From Enterococcus sulfureus ATCC 49903 (GTDB taxonomy: Bacteria; Bacillota; Bacilli; Lactobacillales; Enterococcaceae): 64,000 bases of DNA. A program made the translations under genes and the position numbers. Below the pieces are notes generated by a model. That model searched no databases. It was not told the DNA's origin and was given only the letters and a program-made list of their open reading frames with translations. Shown here in pieces: positions 45,106-54,127 of the stretch (the stretch's first letter is position 1; the number at the start of each line of letters is the position of its first letter). Location of the stretch: the NCBI RefSeq assembly GCF_000407605.1, contig NZ_ASWO01000001.1:310001-374000 (forward strand), given 5' to 3'.

Positions 45106-46050
45106 TTAGAATAATGCTGAATCTGGTTCTAAACGACGAACAACTAAGTTTGTGAGTAACAATAAGATTGCGCCGACTGCCGATTGATAAAGTGCTGCAG
45201 CTGCTGTCATGCCGATATCTCCAGTTGCAATCAAGCCGTTATAAATATAAGTATCCAATACAGAAGTTACGTTGTATAATGCGCCAGATTGTTGCGGTAA
45301 ATTATAGAACATCCCAAAATCTGCCCTAAAGATTCCACCGATATTTAAAATCAGTAAGACGGACATCATCGGTACGATCTGTGGAATCGTCACATGCTTG
45401 ATCTGTTGCCATTTACTTGCTCCATCGACCATTGCTGCTTCATAATATGTAGGATCGATCCCCATAACGGAAGCATAATAGATAATACTGTTATACCCAA
45501 GACTCTTCCAGACATTCATGATGACAAAGATCAATGGCCACCAAGTTGGGTCGGTATACCAATTGATCGGTGTCTTTCCTGCCCCACTTAACCATTGATT
45601 AATGATCCCTTTATCTGGACTTAAGAAAGCGTAAACAAAATAACTGATTACGACCCAAGATAAAAAGTAAGGTAATAAAGACATCGTATGGTACACTTTG
45701 ACCATTTTTTTATTTCGTAATTCACTCATAATAATAGCAAATGCGATGGCAAAAAAGAGGTTAAATGCTAAAAATACAATATTATACAAAATCGTATTTC
45801 GTGTGATCAACCAAGCATCAGAAGATGAGAATAAAAACTTGAAGTTCTCAAATCCGACCCAATCACTATGCCTTAAACTATCAATAAAGCCATTTGGTGA
45901 AATCCGAAAATCTTTAAATGCCACGATATTGGCAAATACTGGAATATAGAAGAAAAAGATAAACCAGATAAATCCTGGTAAAGCCATTAGAAGCAATGCT
46001 TTATAGCGCCATACATTTTGCCAAAAGCCAGCCTTTTTTTTCTTTTTCAT
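45106..46050 (-). CDS. Carbohydrate ABC importer permease (LplB/NgtP1-like)
   Basis: 314 residues with six membrane segments. The EAA motif is YEAAMVDGASKWQQIKHVTIPQ near residue 205. A six-codon upstream extension is open, but the ATG at 46050 follows GAGGAG at 8 bases. First gene of permease-permease-binding protein. No ATPase gene is present in the locus, so it must share a common MsmK-type ATPase encoded elsewhere, as known for pneumococcal NgtS-P1-P2. Confidence 0.9.
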   Translation of the reverse strand: MKKKKKAGFWQNVWRYKALLLMALPGFIWFIFFFYIPVFANIVAFKDFRISPNGFIDSLRHSDWVGFENFKFLFSSSDAWLITRNTILYNIVFLAFNLFFAIAFAIIMSELRNKKMVKVYHTMSLLPYFLSWVVISYFVYAFLSPDKGIINQWLSGAGKTPINWYTDPTWWPLIFVIMNVWKSLGYNSIIYYASVMGIDPTYYEAAMVDGASKWQQIKHVTIPQIVPMMSVLLILNIGGIFRADFGMFYNLPQQSGALYNVTSVLDTYIYNGLIATGDIGMTAAAALYQSAVGAILLLLTNLVVRRLEPDSALF

Positions 46051-46074
46051 TGTGTCATCTCCTCTCACAAAGAA

Positions 46075-46088
46075 TCATAACGCTTTCA
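46075..46088 (-). promoter_or_regulatory. cre box upstream of the ABC importer operon
   Basis: On the minus strand TGAAAGCGTTATGA matches 13 of 14 positions of TGWAANCGNTNWCA. It lies 25-38 bases before the start codon of the first permease gene. Confidence 0.65.
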
Positions 46089-46231
46089 AAGAAAAAATAG
46101 AATAAACAAATTTAATCTATCCCTAAACAAAATAAAGATTATTATGCTATAGTGCATAGTAATTGCTGATAACTTCATTTACACTAAATAAAGTTTCGAA
46201 AACTAATCGAGTTTAGAAAGGAAGACGGAAG

Positions 46232-46921
46232 ATGAACAAAAAGATCTTGATTTTTGATCTAGATGACACCTTATTGGATTTTAAAGCAGGAGAAATAAAA
46301 GGCTTGAAAAAGGTCTTTACTCGCTTTGCACAAGCTGACCTAAACTATCACGAATGGTTGACAACCTATCACAATGTCAATCAACTCGTTTGGAAAAAAA
46401 TTGAACAAGGAATGGCGGCTAAACCGCTACTTGATACTCGTTTTTCAGATACCTTTTCAGCGTTTGGACAACGAATCGATGGTAAAGAAGCAGAAGCGTA
46501 TTATCGTTTGCAACTAGATCAAAATGATGCCATGATCCCCGGCGCTAAAGCCTTGATTCACACATTAAAAGAAGCAGGCTATCTCTTGATTGCGGGAACA
46601 AATGGCAAAACAAGCACACAATATCAGCGCTTAGCTGCAACCACACTAGACCGCTACTTTGATCATATTGTGATTTCCGATGAGATCGGTATCGCGAAAC
46701 CGCATCCCGATTTTTTTGCGTATATCTTCAAATTGTTACCAGAATATGAACGCTCTGCTTATGTCATGATTGGCGATTCGTTACGTTCGGATATTTTAGG
46801 AGCCCAACAAGCAATGATCGATAGTATTTGGTTTAATCCAACACATGCTGAAAACCATAGTGCGATCATGCCCACTTTCACTGTCAGTACACTAGCTGAA
46901 TTAGCAACACTTCTTGCATAA
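46232..46921 (+). CDS. HAD family phosphatase, YjjG-like nucleotidase
   Basis: 229 residues. HAD motif I FDLDDTLLDF with Asp9 and Asp11, motif II Thr in LIAGTNGKTSTQ, motif III Lys in GIAKPHPDFF and motif IV GDSLRSD. The DLDDTLLDF start and overall length fit the YjjG/YfnB branch, which dephosphorylates pyrimidine nucleotides, including non-canonical ones. GAAAGGAAG precedes the ATG. It is divergent from the ABC importer operon and probably unrelated to it. Confidence 0.85.
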   Translation: MNKKILIFDLDDTLLDFKAGEIKGLKKVFTRFAQADLNYHEWLTTYHNVNQLVWKKIEQGMAAKPLLDTRFSDTFSAFGQRIDGKEAEAYYRLQLDQNDAMIPGAKALIHTLKEAGYLLIAGTNGKTSTQYQRLAATTLDRYFDHIVISDEIGIAKPHPDFFAYIFKLLPEYERSAYVMIGDSLRSDILGAQQAMIDSIWFNPTHAENHSAIMPTFTVSTLAELATLLA

Positions 46922-47008
46922 TTGAAAGGAAAAATAAAATCCATTTTCATGAATTTTTTTACATTTTGCGTTAAGATAAGGATATCCTAGATTCAAGGAG
47001 GAATCGTT

Positions 47009-48211
47009 TTGTATCGACTCAAACATCTGTCTATGTGGCAGAAAAACTTGATCGTCTTATGGTTCGGAGTCTTTATGACAGGGATCGGAATGAGTGAGAT
47101 CATGCCATTTCTTTCTCTTTACATCGATGAACTTGGTACCTTTACGCAATCACAACTGTCTTTATATAGTAGCTTAGTGTTCTCCGCAGCATTTCTCGTT
47201 ATGGCCATCGTCTCTCCGTTTTGGGGGCGTTTAGCGGATAAAAAAGGGCGGAAATTGATGCTCTTGCGTTCTGCACTTGGTATGGCCATCGTATTTTTCA
47301 GCATGGGATTTGTCACAAACGTTTGGCAACTATTATTGCTTCGGGCATTACAAGGTGCATTTGGTGGATTCACCTCAAATTCAAATGCATTGATCGCCGT
47401 TCAAGCTCCTCGTGAAAAATCTGGACAGGCCTTGAGCATTTTGGTCACAGGAGCGACAGCTGGTACCCTTTTAGGTCCTTTGATTGGTGGAACCTTGGCG
47501 AGTATCTTTGGCTACCGGTTATCTTTCCATATTACAGGGATCATTATGTTTTTAGTCTTCTTGCTTACTTTATTTTTAGTAAAAGAAGATGTCGTGACCA
47601 AAAAAGCTGAAGAAGCGGTCGTGATTTCCCAACCAAAGTTGTCTTTAAAACTAGTCTTACATCAAAAAATCATTTTGGCTCTGTTTATTACGACATTAAG
47701 TGTTCAATTAGTGAATATGGCGATCAATCCGATTTTAAGTCTTTATGTCAAAGAATTATTGAATGGTCATCAATCCGTTACATTTATTGCCGGGATCGTT
47801 GCGGCGATGCCGGGAATTTCGACCATGATCGCAGCACCTTTGTTCGGTCGTTTAGGTGACCGGATTGGAACCAATAAAGTGTTGATTTTCGGCTTTGCTC
47901 TTGCAGCGGTCACGTTCTTGCTCACAAGCTTTACTCAGTCGATCACGCAACTGATGATATTACGATTTTTCACCGGGATTTCAGATGCTGCGCTGTTTCC
48001 TTCGATCCAAAGTTTGCTTACTAAGAATACTAAAAAAGAAAATACTAGTTTGATCTTTTCATACAATCAAAGTTTCCAATCGATCGGTAGTGTTATCGGG
48101 CCTTTGATCGGGGCGTTTATCGCAAATCTATTTGATTATCCTGCGATTTTTGTTTTCTGTAGTCTATTGATGGTTTTAAATTTTATCGCATTGGCGAAAC
48201 AAAAAAACTAA
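47009..48211 (+). CDS. MFS efflux transporter
   Basis: 400 residues, 12 membrane segments. The MFS loop 2-3 motif GRLADKKGRKLMLL is complete, and a second copy GRLGDRIGTNKVL sits in loop 8-9. The pattern resembles the MdtG/PmrA drug-proton antiporter group, but the substrate is not determinable. The start is a TTG, chosen because AAGGAGG lies 7 bases upstream and no ATG occurs at a suitable place. It follows the HAD gene by 87 bases. Confidence 0.82.
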   Translation: MYRLKHLSMWQKNLIVLWFGVFMTGIGMSEIMPFLSLYIDELGTFTQSQLSLYSSLVFSAAFLVMAIVSPFWGRLADKKGRKLMLLRSALGMAIVFFSMGFVTNVWQLLLLRALQGAFGGFTSNSNALIAVQAPREKSGQALSILVTGATAGTLLGPLIGGTLASIFGYRLSFHITGIIMFLVFLLTLFLVKEDVVTKKAEEAVVISQPKLSLKLVLHQKIILALFITTLSVQLVNMAINPILSLYVKELLNGHQSVTFIAGIVAAMPGISTMIAAPLFGRLGDRIGTNKVLIFGFALAAVTFLLTSFTQSITQLMILRFFTGISDAALFPSIQSLLTKNTKKENTSLIFSYNQSFQSIGSVIGPLIGAFIANLFDYPAIFVFCSLLMVLNFIALAKQKN

Positions 48212-48250
48212 AAGACTTGGACAAATTTGTCCAAGTCTTTTAGTTTTTTT
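48201..48250. terminator. Bidirectional terminator, 50-base perfect palindrome
   Basis: 25-bp perfect arms (48201-48225 with 48226-48250) spanning the end of the MFS gene and the stop of the convergent antiporter gene. It begins with A7 and ends with T7, so it works in both directions. Confidence 0.9.
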
Positions 48251-50069
48251 AATTTCGTACACTTAATTTATTTCGCAGTGCACCTACTGTTTGTTTATTC
48301 CCCGTAAAGATCAGATGATCACCATATTCGATGATCGTATCTCCACGTGGAGCAATAAATTCACCATAACGATAAATCCGACTGATCGTAATTTCTTCGA
48401 TCATCGGCATATGTTTTAAAGCGATTCCCGTATAGCGGCGATTGCTTACAGTGACTTCATACAATCCTGATTCAGTATCATTTAACATCTTCAATGTCGA
48501 TGGTGAATCAATCATTTCCCGTAATAAACTAATATTGACATCAAAGGTATTAAATAATTCGACACCTTGTGCTTTTAATTTATCATATCGAGTATTTTCT
48601 AAATCATGTGATTCAAAGCGAACGATGATTCGCGGGACGTTATACGCTAAAGCTGTTTTAGCGATTTGATAATTGATTTCATGATCGCGATAAGCCAGTA
48701 CCAACACTTCAGTATCAAATACCCCTTGTTGCGCTAACGACTCTTCACTTAGATCGTCCAGTAAAGTAACGTCCTCAAGTGCATTATGGAACGTTTGATA
48801 ATTTTGTTGATCATCGGTCACCATTTTAATATCGTACCATCCTTTAGACAATTGTTGTGCTACTGGAATCGTCAATACATTCAATCCAACAATATGCAGT
48901 GAGGTATTGTGGACTTCTTCTGGCTCAGGTCGGTACAATTTATTGAATATAATAGGAGAAACGATACAGCTTAAGACAGCTGCTAGTGTAAATGCTCCTG
49001 CTTGCTGATGCGTAATTTGATCTAAGGATACCGCTACTTCAAGTGTGGGTAAGACCAACGTAATCGTCGTTGCCGATAAAAAGATACTCGCTAAAGCATT
49101 AGATATTTGGAATTGTTTACGAAAAACAAAAAACAAGCCTGCTTTAGCCACAATAAATCCGACAAACAATAATGGAATTAAAATCAAAGATTGTGGATCT
49201 TGCAATAAACTCCGCAATTCAAGATTCGCTCCTGTCATAATGAAAAAAATCGGAATAAAAAAGCCATAACCAATCGAAGTCAATTTTTCTTGTGTCGCTT
49301 CACTCGGACTTAATAGCTTCATCACGATCCCTGCTAAAAAAGCTCCTAAAATATTTTCAGCACCTACAGTTTCTGCAACGGTAACGAGCGTAAAGACGAT
49401 AAAGAAAGCTAGGCGGATATCTAGTTGCGTCGTTGTTTTGTTGATCCGTTCAAAGAAATGATAGATCCCTCTAAAGCGCATCAACAAAATGATTGCGACT
49501 ACAAAAATAATCAAAATCAGCCAAATTTGTTTGCTATCGCCTCCAGTTAATGCAGCATAGATAGACAATGCGAGCAAGGGAACCACTTCACCTAAAACTG
49601 CGACTAAGAGTAACGTTTGACCATAGGGTTTACTTAATAATTCTTTTTCTTTTAAGGCTGCGATCACAACACCTAATGCGATCGTTGAAAAAAGGATCGT
49701 CGCAATCACGATATTATCAAATAATCCTGTTATAAAAAGACCCCATCCGATCAAACCAGAAAAAATTAAAATCATTATAAACGACAAGACTGCGGTTTTA
49801 ACTGGTGAAGGTTCGGATTTGTCGTCTCCTTTTTTCGCTTTAAATAAATCAAAATCGATTTCCATCCCCGATAAAAAGATCAAGATAACTACACCTAATC
49901 CAGAGAGCATCGATAGACTATCGCTTTCACCGATTAACGATAGTCCGGTTTTTCCGATAATAATCCCCACTACGATTTCAGCAATCGCCGTTGGCACTGC
50001 AGTAATATTAAATCGCGCCATCGCTAAGGGGATCATCAATGCTGCAAATAAGACAATTAATAATGACAT
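48249..50069 (-). CDS. Monovalent cation:proton antiporter (CPA2) with RCK domains
   Basis: 606 residues. N-terminal transporter domain (about 1-380) with 12 membrane segments and the FLSGMEIDFDLF and LGAFLAGIVMKLLSP stretches of the Kef/CPA2 family. A TrkA_N-like cytosolic part (about 390-510) follows, then a TrkA_C domain at the C-terminus (YTGIALKHMP...GDTIIEYGDHLIFTG). This layout suggests ligand-gated K+ or Na+ exchange for protons. A GTG three codons upstream is open, but the ATG at 50069 has the better Shine-Dalgarno spacing. Single gene. Confidence 0.87.
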   Translation of the reverse strand: MSLLIVLFAALMIPLAMARFNITAVPTAIAEIVVGIIIGKTGLSLIGESDSLSMLSGLGVVILIFLSGMEIDFDLFKAKKGDDKSEPSPVKTAVLSFIMILIFSGLIGWGLFITGLFDNIVIATILFSTIALGVVIAALKEKELLSKPYGQTLLLVAVLGEVVPLLALSIYAALTGGDSKQIWLILIIFVVAIILLMRFRGIYHFFERINKTTTQLDIRLAFFIVFTLVTVAETVGAENILGAFLAGIVMKLLSPSEATQEKLTSIGYGFFIPIFFIMTGANLELRSLLQDPQSLILIPLLFVGFIVAKAGLFFVFRKQFQISNALASIFLSATTITLVLPTLEVAVSLDQITHQQAGAFTLAAVLSCIVSPIIFNKLYRPEPEEVHNTSLHIVGLNVLTIPVAQQLSKGWYDIKMVTDDQQNYQTFHNALEDVTLLDDLSEESLAQQGVFDTEVLVLAYRDHEINYQIAKTALAYNVPRIIVRFESHDLENTRYDKLKAQGVELFNTFDVNISLLREMIDSPSTLKMLNDTESGLYEVTVSNRRYTGIALKHMPMIEEITISRIYRYGEFIAPRGDTIIEYGDHLIFTGNKQTVGALRNKLSVRN

Positions 50070-50164
50070 GTTTTTCACCTACAATTTACTTTTTCATTTC
50101 GTACATGTCGTCCATTATAAGCTATTTGAAAACAAATGAAAAAGTTTTTACTCATTTTCATAAA

Positions 50165-50190
50165 AAATAGCCATCACTTGATGGCTATTT
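50165..50190 (-). terminator. Terminator of the oxidoreductase gene
   Basis: 12-bp perfect stem (50165-50176 with 50179-50190), followed on the minus strand by a T-rich tract. Confidence 0.8.
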
Positions 50191-50197
50191 GAACGTG

Positions 50198-51139
50198 TTA
50201 TGCTTTTTCAATGACGATTTTTCCTACTGCATGATGTGTTTCACTTAATGCATGCGCATCATAGATTCCTTGACGTGTTAAGGGGAAGGTTTCGCCAACC
50301 ACACTTTTTAGTTTGCCTTCTTCCATTAAATCGCCTAATTCTTTCAATTGTTTGCCGTTTGTGTCTAACCAAACTGCTTTAGCATGAATGCCTTTTTCTT
50401 TTGCTTTGTCTTCATCTTCGATCGACAAGATACTGATCAAATAGCCACCTTCTTTTAAGATGTCCATACTATTTTTTTGTACATCGCCACCCATGGTATC
50501 TAACACCATGTCGACTTCTTTAGCTACATCTCTAAAATCAGTTGAACGGTAATCGATCACTTCATCGGCACCTAAAGATTTTAACAACTCATGATTTTTC
50601 TCACTTGCCGTTGTGTATACATACGCTCCTTTAGCTTTTGCTAGTTGAATCGCATACGTTCCTACACCACCAGCTCCTGCATGGATCAAAACTTTTTGGC
50701 CTTCTGTTACATGACCATGATCAAATAATGCTTGATAGGCAGTCAAACCAGCTAATGGTACCGCTGCAGCTTCATTGGCACTTACGCCTTTTGGTAATGG
50801 AGCCAATAGATGTTCATCAACAATCGTATGTTCCGCATACGTACCAAAACGTGTTGTATCTGGGCGTGCGAAAATACGATCGCCTACTTTCCATTCTGTT
50901 ACGTCATGACCAACTTCTTCGATCGTTCCAGCAACATCCCATCCTAAAATAATCGGGAAATCCCATGGGAACATTTGCGCTAAATAGCCTTCACGTAATT
51001 TCCAATCGATCGGGTTGATCGATGTTGCATCAACAGAAACTAATACTTGTTTTCCACCTAACTCTGGTAAAGTGACAGTTGCTTCTTCTAATTGATCTTT
51101 GCCACCATATTGATTGATGACGACTGCTTTTGTTTGCAT
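50198..51139 (-). CDS. NADPH-dependent quinone oxidoreductase-like MDR protein
   Basis: 313 residues of the zinc-free medium-chain dehydrogenase/reductase family. The N-terminal catalytic domain contains SVDATSINPIDWKLREG and GWDVAGTIEEVG; the Rossmann motif HAGAGGVGTYAIQLAKAKGA lies near residue 150. No zinc ligands are present. Members reduce quinones or activated alkenes. It is a single gene with a promoter overlapped by a perfect palindrome, suggesting induction by electrophiles or redox stress. A GGAG precedes the ATG. Confidence 0.87.
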   Translation of the reverse strand: MQTKAVVINQYGGKDQLEEATVTLPELGGKQVLVSVDATSINPIDWKLREGYLAQMFPWDFPIILGWDVAGTIEEVGHDVTEWKVGDRIFARPDTTRFGTYAEHTIVDEHLLAPLPKGVSANEAAAVPLAGLTAYQALFDHGHVTEGQKVLIHAGAGGVGTYAIQLAKAKGAYVYTTASEKNHELLKSLGADEVIDYRSTDFRDVAKEVDMVLDTMGGDVQKNSMDILKEGGYLISILSIEDEDKAKEKGIHAKAVWLDTNGKQLKELGDLMEEGKLKSVVGETFPLTRQGIYDAHALSETHHAVGKIVIEKA

Positions 51140-51186
51140 CTTCTAAATCGCTCCTTTTTTATGGTTACGTCTTGCTTGATTGTTTA

Positions 51187-51216
51187 TATTGTATACAATA
51201 GATTCTTTTTTGACAA
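51187..51216 (-). promoter_or_regulatory. Promoter and palindromic operator of the oxidoreductase gene
   Basis: -35 TTGTCA (51216-51211), 17-base spacer, -10 TACAAT (51193-51188). The perfect 14-base palindrome TATTGTATACAATA (51187-51200) covers the -10. This fits a dimeric repressor such as a MarR- or HxlR-type protein; no such gene is adjacent. Confidence 0.7.
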
Positions 51217-51232
51217 AAGAAATGCATTAAAA

Positions 51233-51262
51233 AAACCGCAATGACCAGGGTCACTACGGTTT
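51233..51262 (-). terminator. Terminator of the iron-chelate ABC operon
   Basis: 14-bp stem with two non-canonical pairs (51233-51246 with 51249-51262), followed on the minus strand by a T-rich tract. Confidence 0.7.
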
Positions 51263-51266
51263 GAGT

Positions 51267-52271
51267 TTACTTCATTTGTTTGACTAAAGCTTCCATACCT
51301 GTAAGAGATTGGTAGCCATAACCAAACAGGTAATTATAATCGACTGCATAAACTTTTTTATTTTTAATGGCTTGCATACTTGATAATTTAGGATTTTTAT
51401 ATAACGCATCGATTACTTGTTGACCGGTAACACTATCTTTGATCGTCGACCAATCGCCAACAATGAGCACTTCTGGATCTGTTTTGATCAACGTTTCTTC
51501 ACTCACTTCACCAGCTTGATCTTTAAAGACATTGTCTAATTTGATCATACTAAAGAGATCATTAAAGAAAGGTTCATCGTGTGCGCTATAAACAGACACT
51601 TGACTAGGATCACTCATATGAAGATAGGCAAACGTTTGGTTTTTTTGATCTTTTACACTGTCTTTTAATTTTTCTTCACGTGCTTTGATTTCATCAGCAA
51701 ATGATTTTGCGGCCTCTTCTTTATGGAAGATTTTCCCTGTATTTTCGATATCTTGATAAACAGAATCAAAAGTCGCTCCGGTGATCGAAGACTCTAAGAC
51801 ATACGTTTTCACACCCATATCATTCAAGGAATCGACCGTACCAACGCCCCAATCTTGATTATCAAACAAGCCCCCACGACCATAGATCAAATCAGGATCC
51901 ACACTTAAAGCAGTCTCTTTTCCAATATAGCTATTGCCAAGGTCCTTTAAGGTATTAAATTCTTTTTCAACGCTTTGATCTGCTGCACCAAATGTTGCCC
52001 CGACACCAGCGATTTGATCTTTCAATCCTAAATGCAACAACAATTCAGCTGCTGGACGTGTATTGGCAACGACTTTTTTTGGTTCTGCATCAAAGGTTTC
52101 TTTTTTCTTCGTCCATTCCGTGCCCCCTTCTGCACGGGTATAATTCTCAATCGTCACAGGATATCCGCTAGCTTGTTCGCTAGAATTCGTCGTAGCGTTA
52201 CTTGTTCCACAAGCACCTAAAAATACAACGCCAAGGCCCAATCCTAATAATAATCCGATTCGTTTCTTCAT
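51267..52271 (-). CDS. Iron-chelate ABC importer substrate-binding lipoprotein (FepB/FecB type)
   Basis: 334-residue lipoprotein: signal peptide with lipobox LGAC (Cys21), then a Thr/Ser linker. The Peripla_BP_2 fold shows KKVVANTRPAAELLLHLGLKDQIAGVG near 70 and DPDLIYGRG near 125. Such proteins bind ferric siderophores, haem or cobalamin; the ligand cannot be told. Last gene of a four-gene Fur-controlled operon. Its ATG overlaps the ATPase stop by 4 bases (ATGA). Confidence 0.88.
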   Translation of the reverse strand: MKKRIGLLLGLGLGVVFLGACGTSNATTNSSEQASGYPVTIENYTRAEGGTEWTKKKETFDAEPKKVVANTRPAAELLLHLGLKDQIAGVGATFGAADQSVEKEFNTLKDLGNSYIGKETALSVDPDLIYGRGGLFDNQDWGVGTVDSLNDMGVKTYVLESSITGATFDSVYQDIENTGKIFHKEEAAKSFADEIKAREEKLKDSVKDQKNQTFAYLHMSDPSQVSVYSAHDEPFFNDLFSMIKLDNVFKDQAGEVSEETLIKTDPEVLIVGDWSTIKDSVTGQQVIDALYKNPKLSSMQAIKNKKVYAVDYNYLFGYGYQSLTGMEALVKQMK

Positions 52272-53047
52272 CTTGTATTTTCCTCATTTCTACTATAATA
52301 AAAACCTAATCCATTGGTGATCGGATGACGATATACTTGACACTTCACGCCATACAATTCTTCTACTAAAGCTGAAGTCAACACTTCTTCAGGTGTCCCC
52401 TTGGCTACAACTCGTCCATCTTTTAATGCGAAAAGATAATCACAGTAATGTGCGGCATCTTCTAGATCATGTAAGGCTGCTAAGACCCCGATCCCTAATT
52501 CTTTGACCGTTTCTAAAATCTCTAAATGATACCGAATATCTAAATGGTTGGTCGGCTCATCTAAAATCAAATATTTGGGTTGTTGGGTAATCGCACGTGC
52601 CATCACGACACGTTGTTTCTCCCCACCTGATAGCGATAAGAAACTACGATGACGATAGGTTTCAAGTCCAGTCTTTTCTAGTGCTTGCGTTACGATCTGT
52701 TCATCCTCAGCATTTTCTCCTTCTAAAAATCCTTTATAAGGAGTGCGCCCCATAAACACGATCTGTTCCACCGTTAAATCAAAACTCAGTTCATTAAATT
52801 GACTCACTACGCTCAACTGTTGTGCTACTTGTTTTTCATGGCTATTTAGTAAGTCTAGTTCGTTTAATCTAATGGTACCGCTATCTGGTTTTAAAGCTTT
52901 GTATACCGTTTTTAGCAAGGTAGATTTGCCACTACCATTTGCCCCAATCAAACCGACAAATTGTCCTTTTTTTGTTTGTAAGGAAACATCAGATAAGATC
53001 TTTTTTTGTCCTAAAGTGACGTTTAACTGATTGATTTCTAGTTCCAA
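52268..53047 (-). CDS. Iron-chelate ABC importer ATPase (FepC/FecE type)
   Basis: 259 residues. Walker A GANGSGKST, Q-loop SQFNELSF, ABC signature LSGGEKQRV, Walker B YLILDEP and H-loop HDL. The length and motifs fit the siderophore/B12 ATPase branch. The start is a TTG, the codon placed correctly (10 bases) after the GGAGG at the permease end; the first residues MELEINQLNV fit family starts. Gap to the permease gene is 6 bases. Confidence 0.92.
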   Translation of the reverse strand: MELEINQLNVTLGQKKILSDVSLQTKKGQFVGLIGANGSGKSTLLKTVYKALKPDSGTIRLNELDLLNSHEKQVAQQLSVVSQFNELSFDLTVEQIVFMGRTPYKGFLEGENAEDEQIVTQALEKTGLETYRHRSFLSLSGGEKQRVVMARAITQQPKYLILDEPTNHLDIRYHLEILETVKELGIGVLAALHDLEDAAHYCDYLFALKDGRVVAKGTPEEVLTSALVEELYGVKCQVYRHPITNGLGFYYSRNEENTR

Positions 53048-53053
53048 GATCGT

Positions 53054-54127
53054 TTACCCTCCAAACTGGTATTGCTTTTTCACAATAATATAAATAAATA
53101 CTGGTGCACCGATAATTGCTGTAATGATTCCAATCGGAAGTTCCACACCCGTTAAGATCGAGCGCGCGAACAAATCTGCCCAAATCATAAATAGTGCACC
53201 CGATAAAGCAGATAACGGGACTAAAATACGATGATCTGAACCCACAAATCCACGAACGATATGCGGAATGATCAAGCCAACAAAGCCAATCATGCCAGAA
53301 TTTGCGACAATAATACTCGTTAATAGTGCTGAAAGCATCATATAGATCTTACGATAAAAGGATAAACGGATTCCTAACGTAACCGCGACTTCATCGCCTA
53401 ATAACATCGTATTTAACACACGTGCTTGTAATAAAAAGTAAAGTGTCAAGAGGCAAACAAATGCAGCGACTAAAGGCAGTTTACTCCAACTTGCAGACGC
53501 TAAACTTCCCATCGACCAAAAGGTGACCGATTTGATTCCTTCTGCATTATTTGCTAAATAGACGATCAAATTCGACAAGGCCCCGCCAAGTGCACTAATG
53601 ATCAATCCTGATAATACTAACTTAGTTGACGTCATCTTACCCCCTACTGCAGCCAATACAAGCACGAGTACGGTGGCAATCAATGCACCTACAAAAGCGC
53701 CAAAGGCTACACCAAATTGGGCAAAAAAGGCTGAGCTACCAAATCCAATCAAAATCGCAAAAGTAGCCCCTAATGAAGCTCCTGATGAGATTCCTAAGAT
53801 GTAAGGATCTGCCAGTGGGTTTTGCACTACCGCTTGCATCACGACACCACTAACCGCTAGACCCATTCCAACTAAAATCGACAGAAAAATTCGTGGCATG
53901 CGTAAAAACCACACGATATTTACAGTTGAATCCGGCAGTCCCTCAACAGACCCAATCCATCCACCACTCAACTTATAGACTAGGATCTGATAGATCTGCG
54001 GTAATGTAATCTCTGCTTGCCCATTAGCCAATGCAATCCCACTTGAAAGAAATATCAACCCTAACGCAATCAAGCTAAGTACGATCGCGCGTTGGACTAG
54101 ATGACTAGAAAAACTGGTCTTACTCAC
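53054..54127 (-). CDS. Iron-chelate ABC importer permease (FecCD family)
   Basis: 357 residues, about nine or ten membrane segments. LRMPRIFLSILVGMGLAVSGVVMQAVVQNPLADPYILGIS-type N-terminal stretch and GMIGFVGLIIPHIVRGFVGSDHR near residue 275 are FecCD signatures. It probably forms a homodimeric channel since only one permease gene is present. The start is a GTG overlapping the flavoprotein stop by 8 bases (GTGAGTAA). Confidence 0.92.
   Translation of the reverse strand: MSKTSFSSHLVQRAIVLSLIALGLIFLSSGIALANGQAEITLPQIYQILVYKLSGGWIGSVEGLPDSTVNIVWFLRMPRIFLSILVGMGLAVSGVVMQAVVQNPLADPYILGISSGASLGATFAILIGFGSSAFFAQFGVAFGAFVGALIATVLVLVLAAVGGKMTSTKLVLSGLIISALGGALSNLIVYLANNAEGIKSVTFWSMGSLASASWSKLPLVAAFVCLLTLYFLLQARVLNTMLLGDEVAVTLGIRLSFYRKIYMMLSALLTSIIVANSGMIGFVGLIIPHIVRGFVGSDHRILVPLSALSGALFMIWADLFARSILTGVELPIGIITAIIGAPVFIYIIVKKQYQFGG

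Noticed and set aside
47009-48211. Specific drug-resistance assignment for the MFS transporter
   Set aside because: Only general drug/proton antiporter features are visible; substrate cannot be inferred from sequence by eye.
49819-50139. 106-codon rightward frame over the antiporter start
   Set aside because: Antisense to well-supported coding sequence, low-complexity composition, no Shine-Dalgarno sequence.
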